Notes: a model not told the origin generated them from the letters alone. Numbered from the stretch's first letter, positions 1 through 8,479 are shown. The stretch is 37,926 nt of DNA from Candidatus Magasanikbacteria bacterium CG10_big_fil_rev_8_21_14_0_10_36_32 (GCA_002778465.1 PFBV01000003.1:375053-412978), one strand, 5' to 3'. Made by a program: numbers and translations.

Positions 1-228
1 CGAGAGGACCGGAGTGTACGAACCTCTAGTGTACCAGTTGTTCCATCAGGGGCACCGCTGGGTAGCTATGTTCGGTACGGATAAATGCTGAAAGCATATA
101 AGCGTGAAGCCGTCTTCAAGATTAACATTCGTTATAGACCCCTTATAGATTATGAGGTTGATAGGCACTAGGTGTAAGTTCCGTTAAGGAATTGAGCCGA
201 GGTGTACTAATCGGTTAAGCGCATGACG
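1..228 (+). rRNA. 23S ribosomal RNA, 3' end (partial)
   Basis: The window opens inside domain VI of 23S rRNA: the sarcin-ricin loop segment with CGAGAGGACCGGAGTG, the conserved GATAAATGCTGAAAGCAT block and the terminal GTACTAATCGGTTAAG segment are all recognisable. The 5' part lies outside the window. The exact 3' end is estimated by aligning from memory to the Bacillus 23S end and could be off by about 10 nt. 5S rRNA follows after roughly 100 nt with no tRNA in between. Confidence 0.95.
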
Positions 229-256
229 ATGGCACTAAGATGTGCTTTGCTTCATT

Positions 257-294
257 TCCCGATGTAAAGTCGGGATCCCGACCTTGCGTCGGGA
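257..294 (+). repeat. 38-bp double-hairpin element, copy 1 (23S-5S spacer)
   Basis: Two adjacent 19-nt hairpins, each with a 7-bp stem and 5-nt loop. The first has stem TCCCGAT/GTCGGGA with loop GTAAA (one G-T wobble). The second has stem TCCCGAC/GTCGGGA with loop CTTGC. A second copy of the same length at 18438-18475 differs at three positions, two of which are a compensatory swap in the first stem and the third a wobble-for-pair change. This pattern indicates selection on RNA or single-strand DNA folding. REP/REPIN-like by architecture; no transposase is nearby. Confidence 0.8.
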
Positions 295-320
295 AAATTT
301 TCAAATATAAAATATAAAAA

Positions 321-456
321 AAGAGACATTGTCTTGGTGGCACAAGCGGTGGGGTCACACCTGTTCCCATCCCGAACACAGCAGTTAAGCTCACCAGCGC
401 CGATGATAGCGGAAACGCAAAAGTAGGCCGCCGCCAGGACAATGTCTCTTTTTTAA
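321..456 (+). terminator. rRNA operon terminator built on extended 5S helix I
   Basis: The pairing of 5S helix I continues outward without a break: bases 321-337 pair with 434-450 (AAGAGACATTGTC with GACAATGTCTCTT), followed directly by a T-run at 449-455. The 5S terminal helix and the intrinsic terminator stem are therefore one continuous helix of about 17 bp. Transcription of the rRNA operon probably ends here. Confidence 0.7.
329..443 (+). rRNA. 5S ribosomal RNA
   Basis: Conserved 5S blocks are present: GGTCACACCTGTTCCCATCC, CGAACACAGCAGTTAAGC, CAGCGCCGATG and a closing GCCGCCGCCAGG. Helix I is formed by TTGTCTTGG with CCAGGACAA. The ends are estimated from helix I; the mature ends cannot be set exactly because the helix continues outward (see the terminator entry). 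Confidence 0.93.
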
Positions 457-497
457 TTGTAATTTTTTTGTTATAATAGCCACATATAAATTATTTT

Positions 498-1322
498 ATG
501 AAACTATCAAACTTTACTAAAAAAGGAAAATATTTAATGTTGGCTTTGGATCATCGTGGAAGTTTTAAGAAATATGTAAACAAGAAAAATCCGGAAGCGG
601 CCGGTAATAAAGAAATTGCCGATGTGAAATCTTTAATTATCAAAGCGTGCGACAACGCTATGAGCGGATTTTTGATTGATCCGGTTTGGGGTTTGCCGGC
701 TTATAAAAAATCAAAAGTCAAAAAACCATATTTATTGTGTCTGGAAAAAACCGGTTATATGGAAACTAAAGGCGCCCGTCTGACTAAGCTTCAATATACC
801 GGTAAACAATTAAAAAAATGGGGAGCCAGCGGAGCAAAAATTTTGTTATATTTTAATCCGGCATTAAAAACCGCTACTGCCAAACAATTAAGCGTGGCTA
901 AAAAAGCGTTGACCGATGCCCACAAAAATAATTTGCCATTATTTTTGGAAATTGTTACTTACGGAAATGAAGAATTGAAAAAAACTCGCGCCGAATGGGT
1001 TTTAAAATCTTTGCAGGCGTTTACCAAAGCAAAAATAAATCCTGATATTTTTAAGTTGGAATATCCGGGCAGTAGTGAAGCCTGTAAAAAAATAACTAAA
1101 TTAATTAGTCCGACACCGTGGATTATATTAACCCGCGGAGAAACCTTTAATGTTTTTAAAAAGCAGTTAAAAAACGCTATTGCCGCTGGCGCAGTCGGAT
1201 TTTTAGCTGGACGAGCGGTTTGGCAGGAGATAGGTGATTTTAAGACAACAGTTGTTAGACAGAAGTTTGCCAAAACAATCACAAAACGTTTTAAAGAATT
1301 GACTAAAATTGCGTTAAAATAA
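498..1322 (+). CDS. Class I (DeoC/LacD-type) aldolase
   Basis: A 274-residue protein of the LacD/DhnA class I aldolase superfamily, a TIM barrel that forms a Schiff base with a sugar phosphate. Visible motifs in order are LALDHRG (residues 15-21), AKILLYFNP (113-121), LEIVTYG (150-156), DIFKLEYPG (183-191) with Lys186 the likely Schiff-base lysine by analogy to LacD, WIILTRG (208-214) and GAVGFLAGRAVWQE (231-244). This is close to tagatose-1,6-bisphosphate or sulfofructose-phosphate aldolases, but the substrate cannot be fixed; a fructose-bisphosphate role in a reduced glycolysis is possible. Monocistronic: 5S terminator in front, intrinsic terminator behind. ATG chosen because the family's first beta strand begins shortly after it. 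Confidence 0.8.
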   Translation: MKLSNFTKKGKYLMLALDHRGSFKKYVNKKNPEAAGNKEIADVKSLIIKACDNAMSGFLIDPVWGLPAYKKSKVKKPYLLCLEKTGYMETKGARLTKLQYTGKQLKKWGASGAKILLYFNPALKTATAKQLSVAKKALTDAHKNNLPLFLEIVTYGNEELKKTRAEWVLKSLQAFTKAKINPDIFKLEYPGSSEACKKITKLISPTPWIILTRGETFNVFKKQLKNAIAAGAVGFLAGRAVWQEIGDFKTTVVRQKFAKTITKRFKELTKIALK

Positions 1323-1349
1323 CTAAGAAATTAAGTTATCCACACAAAG

Positions 1350-1378
1350 CTGTCATAAAAAAATTGACAGTTTTTTTT
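1350..1378 (+). terminator. Intrinsic terminator after aldolase gene
   Basis: CTGTCA/TGACAG stem with an A-rich loop followed by eight T residues, 28 nt after the aldolase stop. Confidence 0.75.
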
Positions 1379-1391
1379 ATTATGATACACT
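1364..1391 (+). promoter_or_regulatory. Candidate promoter for the TrmB-led operon
   Basis: TTGACA (1364-1369) and TACACT (1386-1391) with 16-bp spacing. The -35 box is the 3' arm of the preceding terminator stem, so terminator and promoter overlap. Weaker than the consensus promoters elsewhere in the window. Confidence 0.4.
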
Positions 1392-1454
1392 AAAATTAGT
1401 CAATAATAAGTAAATTAAATAAGGTTGTTGGTAAAATTATGACAAAATAGACGT

Positions 1455-2189
1455 ATGCATATAGAATTACTTAAAAAATTAGGCTTCTCTGACAAAACAG
1501 CACTTACCTATTTAGAGTTATTAAGATTGGGGCCGACTTCAGTGCGTAAATTAGCGGAAAAAGTGGATATGAATCGCGGTGTAGTTTATGAGGCTTTAAA
1601 AACCCTGCGCGAACAAGGTTTGGTTAATTTTTATGAAAAAGATGCTAAACAGTTTTTTGTAGCTGAGGATCCAAGTAGGTTGCAAGATTTAGTAACACGC
1701 CAATCTGAAAAACTCAAAGAAGCTGATAAAAAATTACAAGCTATTATTCCTGAATTGAAATCAGTGTATTATAAAGGCGGTGAGCGACCTGTTTCTCGTT
1801 ATTATAGTCAAACCGAAATCCATTTAATTTTGGAAGATGTGTTAACAGTGGTTGAACGAAGTGAAGAAAAATTATATAGGATTTATTCGGTGGCCGGCAT
1901 TCGTGAGTGTCTTTATGATGATTTTCCGAGTTTTAGTGATGCTCGTGTGGTAAAAGGAATTAAAGTTAAAGCAATTGCTATTGGCGCCGGAGGAGTGTTG
2001 CGTGGTTTGGATGAACGTAAATGGCTCAATTTACCAATTGATAAACCGACTTACATTATTATGTATTCTGGCAAGACAGCGTATATTTCTTTAGATGCAA
2101 AAGATGAACCGATTGGCGTGGTGATTGAAAATGAAGGAATTTACAAAATGCAGCAAGAAATTTTTGATGAACTATGGAAAAAAATATGA
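1455..2189 (+). CDS. TrmB-family transcriptional regulator
   Basis: A 244-residue protein with an N-terminal winged helix (residues about 5-70: LLKKLGFSDKTALTYLELL, then SVRKLAEKVDMNRGVVYEAL and EQGLVNFYEK), a short coiled-coil linker (80-105) and a C-terminal sensor-like alpha/beta domain. This is the TrmB architecture common in archaea and CPR, where the family usually controls sugar metabolism genes. It leads a chain of overlapping genes that includes sugar-phosphate and amino-sugar enzymes, so it may regulate them; that is inference. The stop codon overlaps the next start as ATGA. Confidence 0.82.
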   Translation: MHIELLKKLGFSDKTALTYLELLRLGPTSVRKLAEKVDMNRGVVYEALKTLREQGLVNFYEKDAKQFFVAEDPSRLQDLVTRQSEKLKEADKKLQAIIPELKSVYYKGGERPVSRYYSQTEIHLILEDVLTVVERSEEKLYRIYSVAGIRECLYDDFPSFSDARVVKGIKVKAIAIGAGGVLRGLDERKWLNLPIDKPTYIIMYSGKTAYISLDAKDEPIGVVIENEGIYKMQQEIFDELWKKI

Positions 2190-2824
2190 TGCAATATTGT
2201 TTCGTTGATTTAGATAAAACAATTTATGATACTGATCGCTTGCTAGATGATATGTGGGCGGTGGCGCAAAATTATAATATTAAACGTTCTGATTACGACA
2301 AAGCTTTTATGGAATCCTTGCATACTGTTAACGAAATTCAATACGATTATAGTTTTGAAGAACATTTAAATTTTTTAAAAAAAATTGGATATGATATTGA
2401 AGATGAATTTTTGAATGAATTAAATTCATTGGTTAATAATAATTATTTATTTCCAGAAAGTGAAAACTTCATTAATTTCTTAAAAGAACACAGTAAGCAG
2501 GTGATTTTATTAACAGCTGGCGATACTCATTTTCAAATGAGTAAAATTATTGGTTGTGGAGCTGAAAAGATTTTTGATGAAATTATGGTTTCTGAAATAC
2601 AAAAAGTTGAATATTTTTCTCGGCATTTCAAAGGTCAAGCAAATAAAGCCTTATTTATTAATGATAATTTAAAAGAAAATGAGGCTATTAAATTGATGTA
2701 CCCAGAGTTGAATGTAATTTGTAAATTTAATCCTAAAAAATATTCAGAAGATGAAATGAAACAAAGCGGTTTGCCGTATTTTAAAACTTTATTTGAAATT
2801 AAAAATTATGTTAATCAACTTTAA
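2186..2824 (+). CDS. HAD-superfamily hydrolase
   Basis: About 212 residues. HAD motif I is FVDLDKTIYDTD at the N-terminus (nucleophile Asp and acid/base Asp as DxD), motif II is LLTAGD, and the C-terminal part carries ALFINDNLKENEAI as the motif IV-like acidic loop. The substrate is unknown. ATG at 2186 is chosen because it gives the typical ATGA overlap with the upstream regulator and puts motif I right at the start; an in-frame ATG at 2174 is the alternative. The 3' end overlaps the next gene by 17 nt, supporting co-transcription. Confidence 0.72.
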   Translation: MMQYCFVDLDKTIYDTDRLLDDMWAVAQNYNIKRSDYDKAFMESLHTVNEIQYDYSFEEHLNFLKKIGYDIEDEFLNELNSLVNNNYLFPESENFINFLKEHSKQVILLTAGDTHFQMSKIIGCGAEKIFDEIMVSEIQKVEYFSRHFKGQANKALFINDNLKENEAIKLMYPELNVICKFNPKKYSEDEMKQSGLPYFKTLFEIKNYVNQL

Positions 2825-3569
2825 TAAAATCGGTGTGGTTATTTTGGCCGGGGGACGGGGCGCCCGTCTTAAATGCGCCAATACACCCAAAGCGATGTTG
2901 GAATTATCTGGTCGTCCGATTGTCAGTTATTTGATAGAAACTTTAAAAAAAATAAATTTTAATTCAGACAGAATTTGCGTTGTAGTTGGTAAAAATCGGG
3001 ATAAAATTATGAATTATTTTGGGGATACTGTAACCTATGCCATTCAAGATATTCCCAAAGGTACAGCGCATGCCGCTTATGTTGGTGCGATGGCCTTACC
3101 TCCTGAAGTAGAACAAGTATTGATTATTAATGGCGATGATGGAGCTTTTTATACCGAGCAGACCCTACAGAATTTTATTGAACAACACATTAATTATGGT
3201 GCAACCGTTTCTTTATTATCGGTAATTCCGGATAAGTTTGAATTATACGGGCGTATTACTAAAGATGAAAAAGGCCGAATAATTATTATTGAAAAGGAAA
3301 GTTTAAACGAAGACCAAAAAAAAATAAGAGAAACAAGCTCGGGTACTTTTTGTTTAGATAAAAATTGGTTTGTTAAAATTTTTCCTGATATGCCACCAAT
3401 GAAAAAGTTGGGTGAATATGGATTGCCGACTGTTTTGGAAATGGCCAATGAGCAAAATTTGTCGGTTCAAGTTATTAAATTACAAGATTCATCACAATGG
3501 TTTGGTATTAATACTCCGGAAGAATTGGAAGAAGCTCGTCGGCGTAAAGCGAATAAAAAAAATTATTAA
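2808..3569 (+). CDS. GlmU-like sugar-1-phosphate uridylyltransferase (N-terminal domain only)
   Basis: Nucleotidyltransferase of 253 residues. The signature LAGGRGARLKCANTPK is at residues 13-28, the uridine-recognition GTAHA at 85-89, the metal-binding NGDD at 108-111, and a GRI...EKESLNED segment follows as in GlmU pyrophosphorylase. Full GlmU is about 450 residues with a C-terminal left-handed beta-helix acetyltransferase; that half is absent here. Next gene is glmS, so the likely product is UDP-GlcNAc from GlcNAc-1-P and UTP. ATG 2808 is preferred over an upstream in-frame TTG at 2793 because the strand-loop signature follows soon after. Confidence 0.75.
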   Translation: MLINFNKIGVVILAGGRGARLKCANTPKAMLELSGRPIVSYLIETLKKINFNSDRICVVVGKNRDKIMNYFGDTVTYAIQDIPKGTAHAAYVGAMALPPEVEQVLIINGDDGAFYTEQTLQNFIEQHINYGATVSLLSVIPDKFELYGRITKDEKGRIIIIEKESLNEDQKKIRETSSGTFCLDKNWFVKIFPDMPPMKKLGEYGLPTVLEMANEQNLSVQVIKLQDSSQWFGINTPEELEEARRRKANKKNY

Positions 3570-3640
3570 TTTTTTATTTTATTATATTGGCATTTTTTAT
3601 TAATTTTTAATTTTTACCTTTTGTTTTTTAATTTGTTTAT

Positions 3641-5461
3641 ATGTGTGGAATCGTTGCTTATATTGGTAAAAAACAAGCATCACCGATTTTGATCGGCGGT
3701 TTAAGACGTTTGGAATACCGTGGCTATGATTCAGCCGGAGTGGCGATTTTAGATAAAAACATTAAGCGTATCAGGTCAGTTGGTAAAATTGATAATTTGG
3801 CGGAAAAAATTAAAAATCAAGATTTGTCAGGTAATATTGGTATTGCTCATACTCGTTGGGCAACGCATGGCGGTGTCTCTGAAGTTAATGCTCATCCGCA
3901 TTTTTCTTGTGATGATGATTTGGTTATTGTTCATAACGGTATTATTGAAAATTATCGTGAACTAAAAAATGAATTATTAACTGAACATAATTTTGTTTCC
4001 GAAACTGATACCGAAGTATTGGCGCACTTGATTGAAAAATATTATCAGGGGAATTTGAAAGAAGCGGTGACCGAAGCTTTGTCGCGTGTTCGTGGTACTT
4101 ACGGTTTGGTTGCCATGCACACTAAAGAACCAAACAAGTTGGTGGCGGCGCGATTAGGCAGCCCACTTGTTATTGGTGTTGGCGATAAAGAATATTATAT
4201 TGCTTCAGATACATCGCCAATGTTAGCTTATACAAAAAATGTGATTTTTTTAGATGATGGAGAAGTGGCGGAAATTACACCGGAAAATTTGCAAATTTTT
4301 AATTTACAATCTGAAGCTATTAATAAAAATGTGGAGCAAGTTGATTGGGATGAAGCGCAAGCTCAAAAATTTGGTTTTCCTAATTTTATGTTAAAGGAAA
4401 TTTATGATCAGCCAATTGTTTTTCAGGATGCTATTAGAGGCAGGTATGATTTAGATGGGGGTACGGCGCATTTGGGTGGTTTAAATATGACAATTGATGA
4501 GATGCACTCTATTAAAAAAATTATTCTTTTAGCTTGTGGAACCGCTTCCTACGCCGCTATGATTGGAAAGTATGCTTTTGAACGTTTGGCTGGTATTTCT
4601 ACAGAAGTGGAAATAGCCAGTGAATTTCGTTATAGTGATCCGATTGTTGGACGAGATACTTTAGTTTTTGGTATTACACAATCAGGCGAAACAGCTGATA
4701 CTTTAGCGGCTTTACGCGAAGCTAAAAGAAAAGGTGCCTATATTCGCGGCATCGTTAATGTTGTCGGATCAACTATTGCCCGAGAAACTGATGGTGGGAC
4801 ATATATTCATGCCGGACCGGAATTAGCTGTCGCTTCAACTAAAGCCTATACTAATATGGCAGCAATAATGTTTTTGTATGCTTTACAATTTGGCAGGTTA
4901 AATAGAACGAGTGTGGCCACTGGACAACGTTTACTGGCTGCTTTGTTAGAAATTCCTGAAAAAATGGAAATTATTTTAAAACAAAGTGATAAAATAAAAA
5001 CAATCGCGGAAAAATATAAAGATAATAAAAATTTCTTTTTTCTTGGACGCGGAGTAAATGTTCCTGTTGCATTGGAAGGATCTTTAAAATTGAAAGAAAT
5101 ATCTTATGTTCACAGCGAAGCTTATCCGGGTGGAGAAATGAAACACGGTCCGATTGCTTTATTGTCACCGGATTTTCCGGTTTTTGCCATTATGACAAAA
5201 AATCAGCTTTATGAAAAAATGCGCAGTAACATTGAAGAAGTTCGCGCTCGTAAGGCGCCGGTGATTTTAGTTGCCACCGAAGGAGATGAAATGGCAAAAA
5301 AAATAACTGAAGATGTAATTTATGTTCCGCCGACAATGGAGTTGTTGGAACCGTTGCTAAATACTATTCCACTGCAGCTTTTTGCTTATCATACAGCAGT
5401 ATCGCTTGGACGAGATGTGGATCGTCCAAGAAATTTGGCCAAGTCGGTGACGGTTGAATAA
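3641..5461 (+). CDS. glmS: Glutamine--fructose-6-phosphate aminotransferase (isomerizing)
   Basis: Full-length 606-residue GlmS, which makes glucosamine-6-phosphate from fructose-6-phosphate and glutamine in the cytoplasm, the committed step to UDP-GlcNAc and peptidoglycan. The mature N-terminus MCGIVAYIG provides Cys2 as the glutaminase nucleophile, followed by RRLEYRGYDSAG and HTRWATHG. Two SIS domains follow (ACGTASYAA, TQSGETADTL, VASTKAYTN, then KLKEISYVHSEAYPGGEMKH). The C-terminus DRPRNLAKSVTVE is canonical. No glmS ribozyme is visible in the 70-nt AT-rich gap upstream. Confidence 0.97.
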   Translation: MCGIVAYIGKKQASPILIGGLRRLEYRGYDSAGVAILDKNIKRIRSVGKIDNLAEKIKNQDLSGNIGIAHTRWATHGGVSEVNAHPHFSCDDDLVIVHNGIIENYRELKNELLTEHNFVSETDTEVLAHLIEKYYQGNLKEAVTEALSRVRGTYGLVAMHTKEPNKLVAARLGSPLVIGVGDKEYYIASDTSPMLAYTKNVIFLDDGEVAEITPENLQIFNLQSEAINKNVEQVDWDEAQAQKFGFPNFMLKEIYDQPIVFQDAIRGRYDLDGGTAHLGGLNMTIDEMHSIKKIILLACGTASYAAMIGKYAFERLAGISTEVEIASEFRYSDPIVGRDTLVFGITQSGETADTLAALREAKRKGAYIRGIVNVVGSTIARETDGGTYIHAGPELAVASTKAYTNMAAIMFLYALQFGRLNRTSVATGQRLLAALLEIPEKMEIILKQSDKIKTIAEKYKDNKNFFFLGRGVNVPVALEGSLKLKEISYVHSEAYPGGEMKHGPIALLSPDFPVFAIMTKNQLYEKMRSNIEEVRARKAPVILVATEGDEMAKKITEDVIYVPPTMELLEPLLNTIPLQLFAYHTAVSLGRDVDRPRNLAKSVTVE

Positions 5462-5468
5462 TTTAAAT

Positions 5469-6131
5469 ATGGATAAAAAACCCAAAGCTATAATTTTTGA
5501 TATGGATGGAGTGCTGATAGACAGTATGCTTTATTGGATTGAGCAAGATGGTGAATTTTTACGAACCAGAAATATTATTTTAACTGAAGAAATTATAAAA
5601 AGATTTAGTGGTCGGAGTGAAGAAGAAAATATGAATTGGCTGAAAGAAAACCATGGTTTAAAGGAATCGTTGGCGGAATTACGAGCAGCTCGAGATGTTT
5701 TTACAGAAAAAATTTATACTGATAAAAGTCAGTTGATGCCGGGAGTTCTTGAATTGATGGAAAAAATAAAAAAAATTGGATTGAAAAGAGCGATTGCTTC
5801 CGGCGCGCCGATGAAAAGAATAGAAAAAGTAGTGCAAAGATTTGGTTGGCATGATTATTTTCAAGCTTTAGTTTCGCCGGATTTGGTTGATTTTATCGGA
5901 AAACCGGATCCGCGCGTTTATTTGTATGCCGCTGAATGTTTGCAGGTTGCGCCGGAAGATTGTTTAGTTTTTGAAGATGCGGAAAATGGAGTAATTGCAG
6001 CCAAAAAAGCAGGTATGACTTGTATCGCTATTCCAGATAAACGTTGGAGTTTTGGAGATTTTTCACAGGCCGACTTAATTGTTGAATCTTTGTCCGATGA
6101 AAGGATTAATAAATTTTTGGAGGATATATGA
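5469..6131 (+). CDS. HAD phosphatase/phosphomutase, beta-phosphoglucomutase-like
   Basis: HAD subfamily IA protein of 220 residues. Motif I FDMDGVLIDS near residue 10, motif II around IASGAP, motif III lysine in FIGKPDPRVYLYAAE, and motif IV VFEDAENGVIAAKKAGM. The alpha-helical cap between motif I and II is of the beta-phosphoglucomutase type, so it is either a sugar-phosphate phosphatase or a mutase. ATG 5469 lies 7 nt after the glmS stop and is preferred to a TTG inside glmS. It sits between glmS and yvcK in an unbroken operon, so an amino-sugar phosphate substrate is plausible but unproven. Confidence 0.75.
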   Translation: MDKKPKAIIFDMDGVLIDSMLYWIEQDGEFLRTRNIILTEEIIKRFSGRSEEENMNWLKENHGLKESLAELRAARDVFTEKIYTDKSQLMPGVLELMEKIKKIGLKRAIASGAPMKRIEKVVQRFGWHDYFQALVSPDLVDFIGKPDPRVYLYAAECLQVAPEDCLVFEDAENGVIAAKKAGMTCIAIPDKRWSFGDFSQADLIVESLSDERINKFLEDI

Positions 6132-7084
6132 TTAAAACAAAAATTGTGGTAATCGGCGGCGGCAATGGCAGCGCTATTACATTATCTGCCCTGAAATGTA
6201 ATTTAAAAAATTTTGATTTATCGGCGGTTATTTCCATGAGTGATTCGGGCGGTTCATCCGGCCGTTTGCGCCGTCAATTTAAAACTTTGCCACCGGGCGA
6301 TATTATGAGAGCAGTTTTAGCTTTATCAAAATATGATTACGCGTCATTACGTAAAATTTTTTATCAACCACGTTTTTTGGGTACTGGAAAATTAGACACT
6401 CACAATTTGGGTAATTTATTTTTAACATTAGCAACGCAATACTGCGGAGATTTTTTAAAAGCTTTGAATGCATTGTCACAAAGTGTTGATGCAGTTGGAA
6501 AAGTTTATCCTGTCACTTTAAAATCAGTAGATTTAGTGGCTGAATTAATGAATGGTAAGATTGTTAAAACAGAAGCTTTTATTGATAAGCCAAGGTATAA
6601 TAGAGGTTGGAAAATCAAAAAAGTTTGGCTGGAACCATATTGTTCTATTTATCTAAATGCCGCAAGAACAATCAAAAAATCTGATTATATCATTCTTAGT
6701 CCGGGCAGTTTGTATACCAGTATCATTGCTTCTTTGTTGCCACATGGCATGAAGGAAGCAATTAAAAAATCAAAAGCAAAAATTATTTATGTGGCAGGCA
6801 ATACTTATCGGACAGACGGAGAAACCGGTCCGGAAAAGTTAAGCGAAGTAATTAAACATCTGGAACAATATTTGCCTCGTCCGATTGATACTGTAATTTA
6901 TAATAATCATAAATTAGACAAACAAGAGAAAAAATTTTATAAAATAAGACGTTGGAGTTTGTTGGGATATGATGTGGAAAATCTTTTGCCGAAAAAAATT
7001 TTAAGTTGTGATTTTGAAAAATTAGGCGGTGGATTATGTTCAATTAAACTTAGTAAAATTTTTAAAAAGATATGTCGGAAATAA
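6128..7084 (+). CDS. yvcK: YvcK/GlmR family UDP-GlcNAc-binding protein
   Basis: A 318-residue CofD/YvcK-fold protein. The nucleotide-binding VIGGGNGSA is at the N-terminus, then ISMSDSGGSSGRLRR and LPPGDIMRAVLALS, THNLGNLF, and a late IILSPGSLYTS. In Bacillus subtilis YvcK (renamed GlmR) binds UDP-GlcNAc and stimulates GlmS, linking carbon flux to wall synthesis; this is family knowledge. Here the gene sits two genes downstream of glmS, a context that fits that role directly. It overlaps the upstream stop by 4 nt and the downstream start by 13 nt. Confidence 0.88.
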   Translation: MIKTKIVVIGGGNGSAITLSALKCNLKNFDLSAVISMSDSGGSSGRLRRQFKTLPPGDIMRAVLALSKYDYASLRKIFYQPRFLGTGKLDTHNLGNLFLTLATQYCGDFLKALNALSQSVDAVGKVYPVTLKSVDLVAELMNGKIVKTEAFIDKPRYNRGWKIKKVWLEPYCSIYLNAARTIKKSDYIILSPGSLYTSIIASLLPHGMKEAIKKSKAKIIYVAGNTYRTDGETGPEKLSEVIKHLEQYLPRPIDTVIYNNHKLDKQEKKFYKIRRWSLLGYDVENLLPKKILSCDFEKLGGGLCSIKLSKIFKKICRK

Positions 7085-7425
7085 ATTTTACAAAAGAAAT
7101 CAAGAAAGATTGTTATGCTATTAAAATTATAGCTAAAGAAAATGGTGAAACAGCCGGACGGGCTTATCTTTATATTATTTATAATGATTTACACGATAAG
7201 CCGTATGGTTTATTGGAAGATGTTTTTGTTGAAGAAAAATTTCGCGGTCGTGGTTTAGGTTCGCAACTGCTTCATCAGATTATATCCGAAGCCAAAGAGC
7301 GCAAATGTTATAAATTGATTGCCGACAGCCGATATGAACGTGCGAAAGTTCACACTTGGTACGAAAAGGAAGGTTTTAAAAAATATGGTTTTGAATTTCG
7401 TTTTGATTTTTTCGTTTTAGAATGA
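7072..7425 (+). CDS. GNAT-family N-acetyltransferase, possibly GNA1-like
   Basis: A 117-residue single-domain GNAT. The acetyl-CoA pyrophosphate loop FRGRGLGSQLL is at residues 57-67, preceded by strand LLEDVFVEE and followed by KCYKLIAD and WYEKEGFKKYGFEF. The EDV-V...CYK spacing resembles eukaryotic glucosamine-6-phosphate acetyltransferase GNA1. Since the operon's GlmU-like protein lacks its acetyltransferase half, this protein could supply the missing acetylation step; that is inference from context and a short motif. It overlaps yvcK by 13 nt. Confidence 0.75.
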   Translation: MSEINFTKEIKKDCYAIKIIAKENGETAGRAYLYIIYNDLHDKPYGLLEDVFVEEKFRGRGLGSQLLHQIISEAKERKCYKLIADSRYERAKVHTWYEKEGFKKYGFEFRFDFFVLE

Positions 7426-7484
7426 TTAATTGAAAATTAAAATTTTAATTTGTTAGATTTATATTTATATAATTATAAAAAAAT

Positions 7485-8372
7485 ATGCTTTGCGGATATA
7501 TTAAAAAAGTTCAGCCAAATATTTTAACCGCCTGTCCTGATGAAGATTATGCTTTATTGGATGCCGGCGAAGGAGAAAAATTAGAGCGTTATGGCCGATA
7601 TGTTTTGTCTCGCCCCGATCCACAAGCTTTGTGGAGAAAACATTTGTCGGAAAAAGAATGGCTGAAAGCCGATGCGGTTTTTTTACGCGACGGCCGCTCA
7701 ACCGAATGGAAATTAAAACCCAATACGCCGGCAAAATGGCCGATTAAATTTGGCGGTTTGCAATTATGGATTAAACCGACCGCTTTTAAACATACCGGAT
7801 TATTTCCGGAACAAATCAGCAATTGGGATTGGTTGGGTGAAACTATAAAAAAATCAAAAAGAGAATTATCAGTCCTTAACCTGTTTGCTTACACTGGCGG
7901 CGCTACTTTAGCGGCTGCTCAGGCCGGGGCGAAAGTTTGCCATGTGGACGGTTCAAAATCAGCCATTAGTTGGGCGAGAGAAAATGCCGAATTATCAGGT
8001 TTAGGTGAAAAACCGATTAGATGGATTTTAGATGATGTGGTGGCTTTTGTTAAAAGAGAAATAAAACGCGGACATAAATATGATGGAATAATTTTGGACC
8101 CGCCGGCGTTTGGGCATGGTCCGGAAGGGGAGATGTGGAAAATTGAAGAAAATCTTTTGGATTTGTTGGATTTGTGCAAGAAAATTTTATCAGATAAGCC
8201 GGCTTTTTTTCTGATTAATGGTTATGCGGCAGGTTATTCAGCTATCGCTTATGAGAATGCTTTGAGAGGAATTATTTCGGGTGGTGAATTAGAAATTGGC
8301 GCTTTGACTATTGCTGAAGAAAAAAATGACCGGTTGTTGCCTTGTGGTATATTTGCAAGATGGCATTGTTAG
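7485..8372 (+). CDS. RlmI/RlmK-like class I SAM-dependent RNA methyltransferase
   Basis: A 295-residue Rossmann methyltransferase. SAM-binding LNLFAYTGGATLAAAQAGA (about 131-149), the acidic VDGSKSAISWA loop, and catalytic motif IV ILDPPAFGHGP. The DPPAFG form and the YTGG motif I are those of the RlmI/RlmK family, which methylates 23S rRNA. The N-terminus is a short beta-rich region rather than a clear PUA domain. It follows the GNAT gene after 59 nt and ends in a strong terminator, so it is probably the last gene of the operon. Confidence 0.8.
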   Translation: MLCGYIKKVQPNILTACPDEDYALLDAGEGEKLERYGRYVLSRPDPQALWRKHLSEKEWLKADAVFLRDGRSTEWKLKPNTPAKWPIKFGGLQLWIKPTAFKHTGLFPEQISNWDWLGETIKKSKRELSVLNLFAYTGGATLAAAQAGAKVCHVDGSKSAISWARENAELSGLGEKPIRWILDDVVAFVKREIKRGHKYDGIILDPPAFGHGPEGEMWKIEENLLDLLDLCKKILSDKPAFFLINGYAAGYSAIAYENALRGIISGGELEIGALTIAEEKNDRLLPCGIFARWHC

Positions 8373-8420
8373 TAATGGGCAGATTAAGCAAATAAACAAA
8401 TTATTTATATACGAAAAAAA

Positions 8421-8441
8421 ACGGTCGCAAGACCGTTTTTT
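8421..8441 (+). terminator. Intrinsic terminator
   Basis: Stem ACGGTC/GACCGT with a GCAA tetraloop and a following T-run, 48 nt after the methyltransferase stop. Confidence 0.9.
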
Positions 8442-8479
8442 GGTTTTTTAATTTAGTTAATTTTAGCCAAATTAAACCA

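Noticed and set aside
3571-3640. glmS ribozyme in the glmS leader
   Set aside because: The gap is only 71 nt of AT-rich sequence with no stems; the ribozyme needs about 140 nt or more.
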